This document shows, piece by piece, positions 64,000 through 64,000 of a stretch of 64,000 bases of DNA. A program made the position numbers and the translations under genes. This DNA is from Gillisella taibaishanensis (GTDB taxonomy: Bacteria > Pseudomonadota > Alphaproteobacteria > Rhizobiales > Rhizobiaceae), in assembly GCF_001938985.1 (NCBI RefSeq), contig NZ_MKIN01000022.1, positions 62,001 to 126,000 on the forward strand, in the 5' to 3' direction. The notes beneath the pieces were generated by a model, which worked only from the letters and a program-made list of their open reading frames with translations, did not search any database and was not told the DNA's origin. Numbering within the stretch: the stretch's first letter is position 1; each line of letters starts with the position of its first letter.

Positions 64000-64000
64000 G

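Overview
The window is chromosomal DNA from an alphaproteobacterium, almost certainly Rhizobiaceae (Rhizobium / Allorhizobium / Agrobacterium group). The basis is: the gene order rseP-bamA-lpxD-fabZ-lpxA-lpxI-lpxB; an NDUFS4-like complex I accessory subunit; a PHA synthase; rhizobial-type intergenic palindromes; high GC with alphaproteobacterial codon use; and plant-facing genes such as a pectin methylesterase. Species is not claimed.

Layout. (1) 1-7251 is the right end of an integrated phage or phage-like element, lying against the 3' end of tRNA-Arg(UCU). It carries an SSB, a DUF2303 protein, an ASCH protein, its own DNA polymerase III beta clamp, a three-part MazG/WYL/GDxxEK fusion, a small excisionase-like HTH protein and a tyrosine integrase. 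Most of these genes overlap by 1-4 bases, and the left end is outside the window. (2) 7252-11534 is core chromosome: tRNA-Arg, the complex I subunit, tRNA-Pro(UGG), a DUF192 protein, a double cold-shock-domain protein, gloA, a lipoprotein and three tandem tRNA-Glu(UUC) genes, each with its own promoter. (3) 11535-16181 carries recJ, hom and an aminotransferase on the minus strand. (4) 16463-31779 is mixed housekeeping: phaC, sfsA, a YeiH transporter divergent from a LysR regulator, map, radC, a short flagellar-rod-like protein, LysE and MFS transporters, DUF1883, the overlapping run MOSC-rarA-Deg protease, LprI-like and DUF1203 proteins. (5) 31801-40947 holds an asparaginase with a C-terminal lectin-like domain, a PilZ protein, a Tat-exported CpdB-type nucleotidase, a HlyU-family protein, a glycosyltransferase beside an AT-rich gap, ilvA and a pectin methylesterase.

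(6) 41097-49175 is the most informative locus. A sigma-54 promoter lies just upstream of a guanidine-I (ykkC) riboswitch. Behind it are an ABC importer (binding protein, permease, ATPase), two DUF1989 proteins (carboxyguanidine deiminase subunits) and a 1176-residue carboxylase of the urea/guanidine carboxylase family, closed by a terminator. The predicted job is to take up guanidine and convert it to allophanate as a nitrogen source when nitrogen is short and guanidine is present. No allophanate hydrolase gene is in the window.

(7) 49281-55505 has an RBBP9-like hydrolase, an EamA transporter, an uncharacterised protein, and a glutathione-dependent formaldehyde detoxification cluster: class III alcohol dehydrogenase and S-formylglutathione hydrolase with three small genes between them. 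(8) 55621-64000 is the minus-strand envelope operon (probable cdsA end)-rseP-bamA-lpxD-fabZ-lpxA-lpxI-lpxB for lipid A synthesis and outer-membrane protein assembly.

All family assignments come from reading the sequence and remembered family features; no database search was run. No CRISPR array, insertion sequence or rRNA gene was seen.
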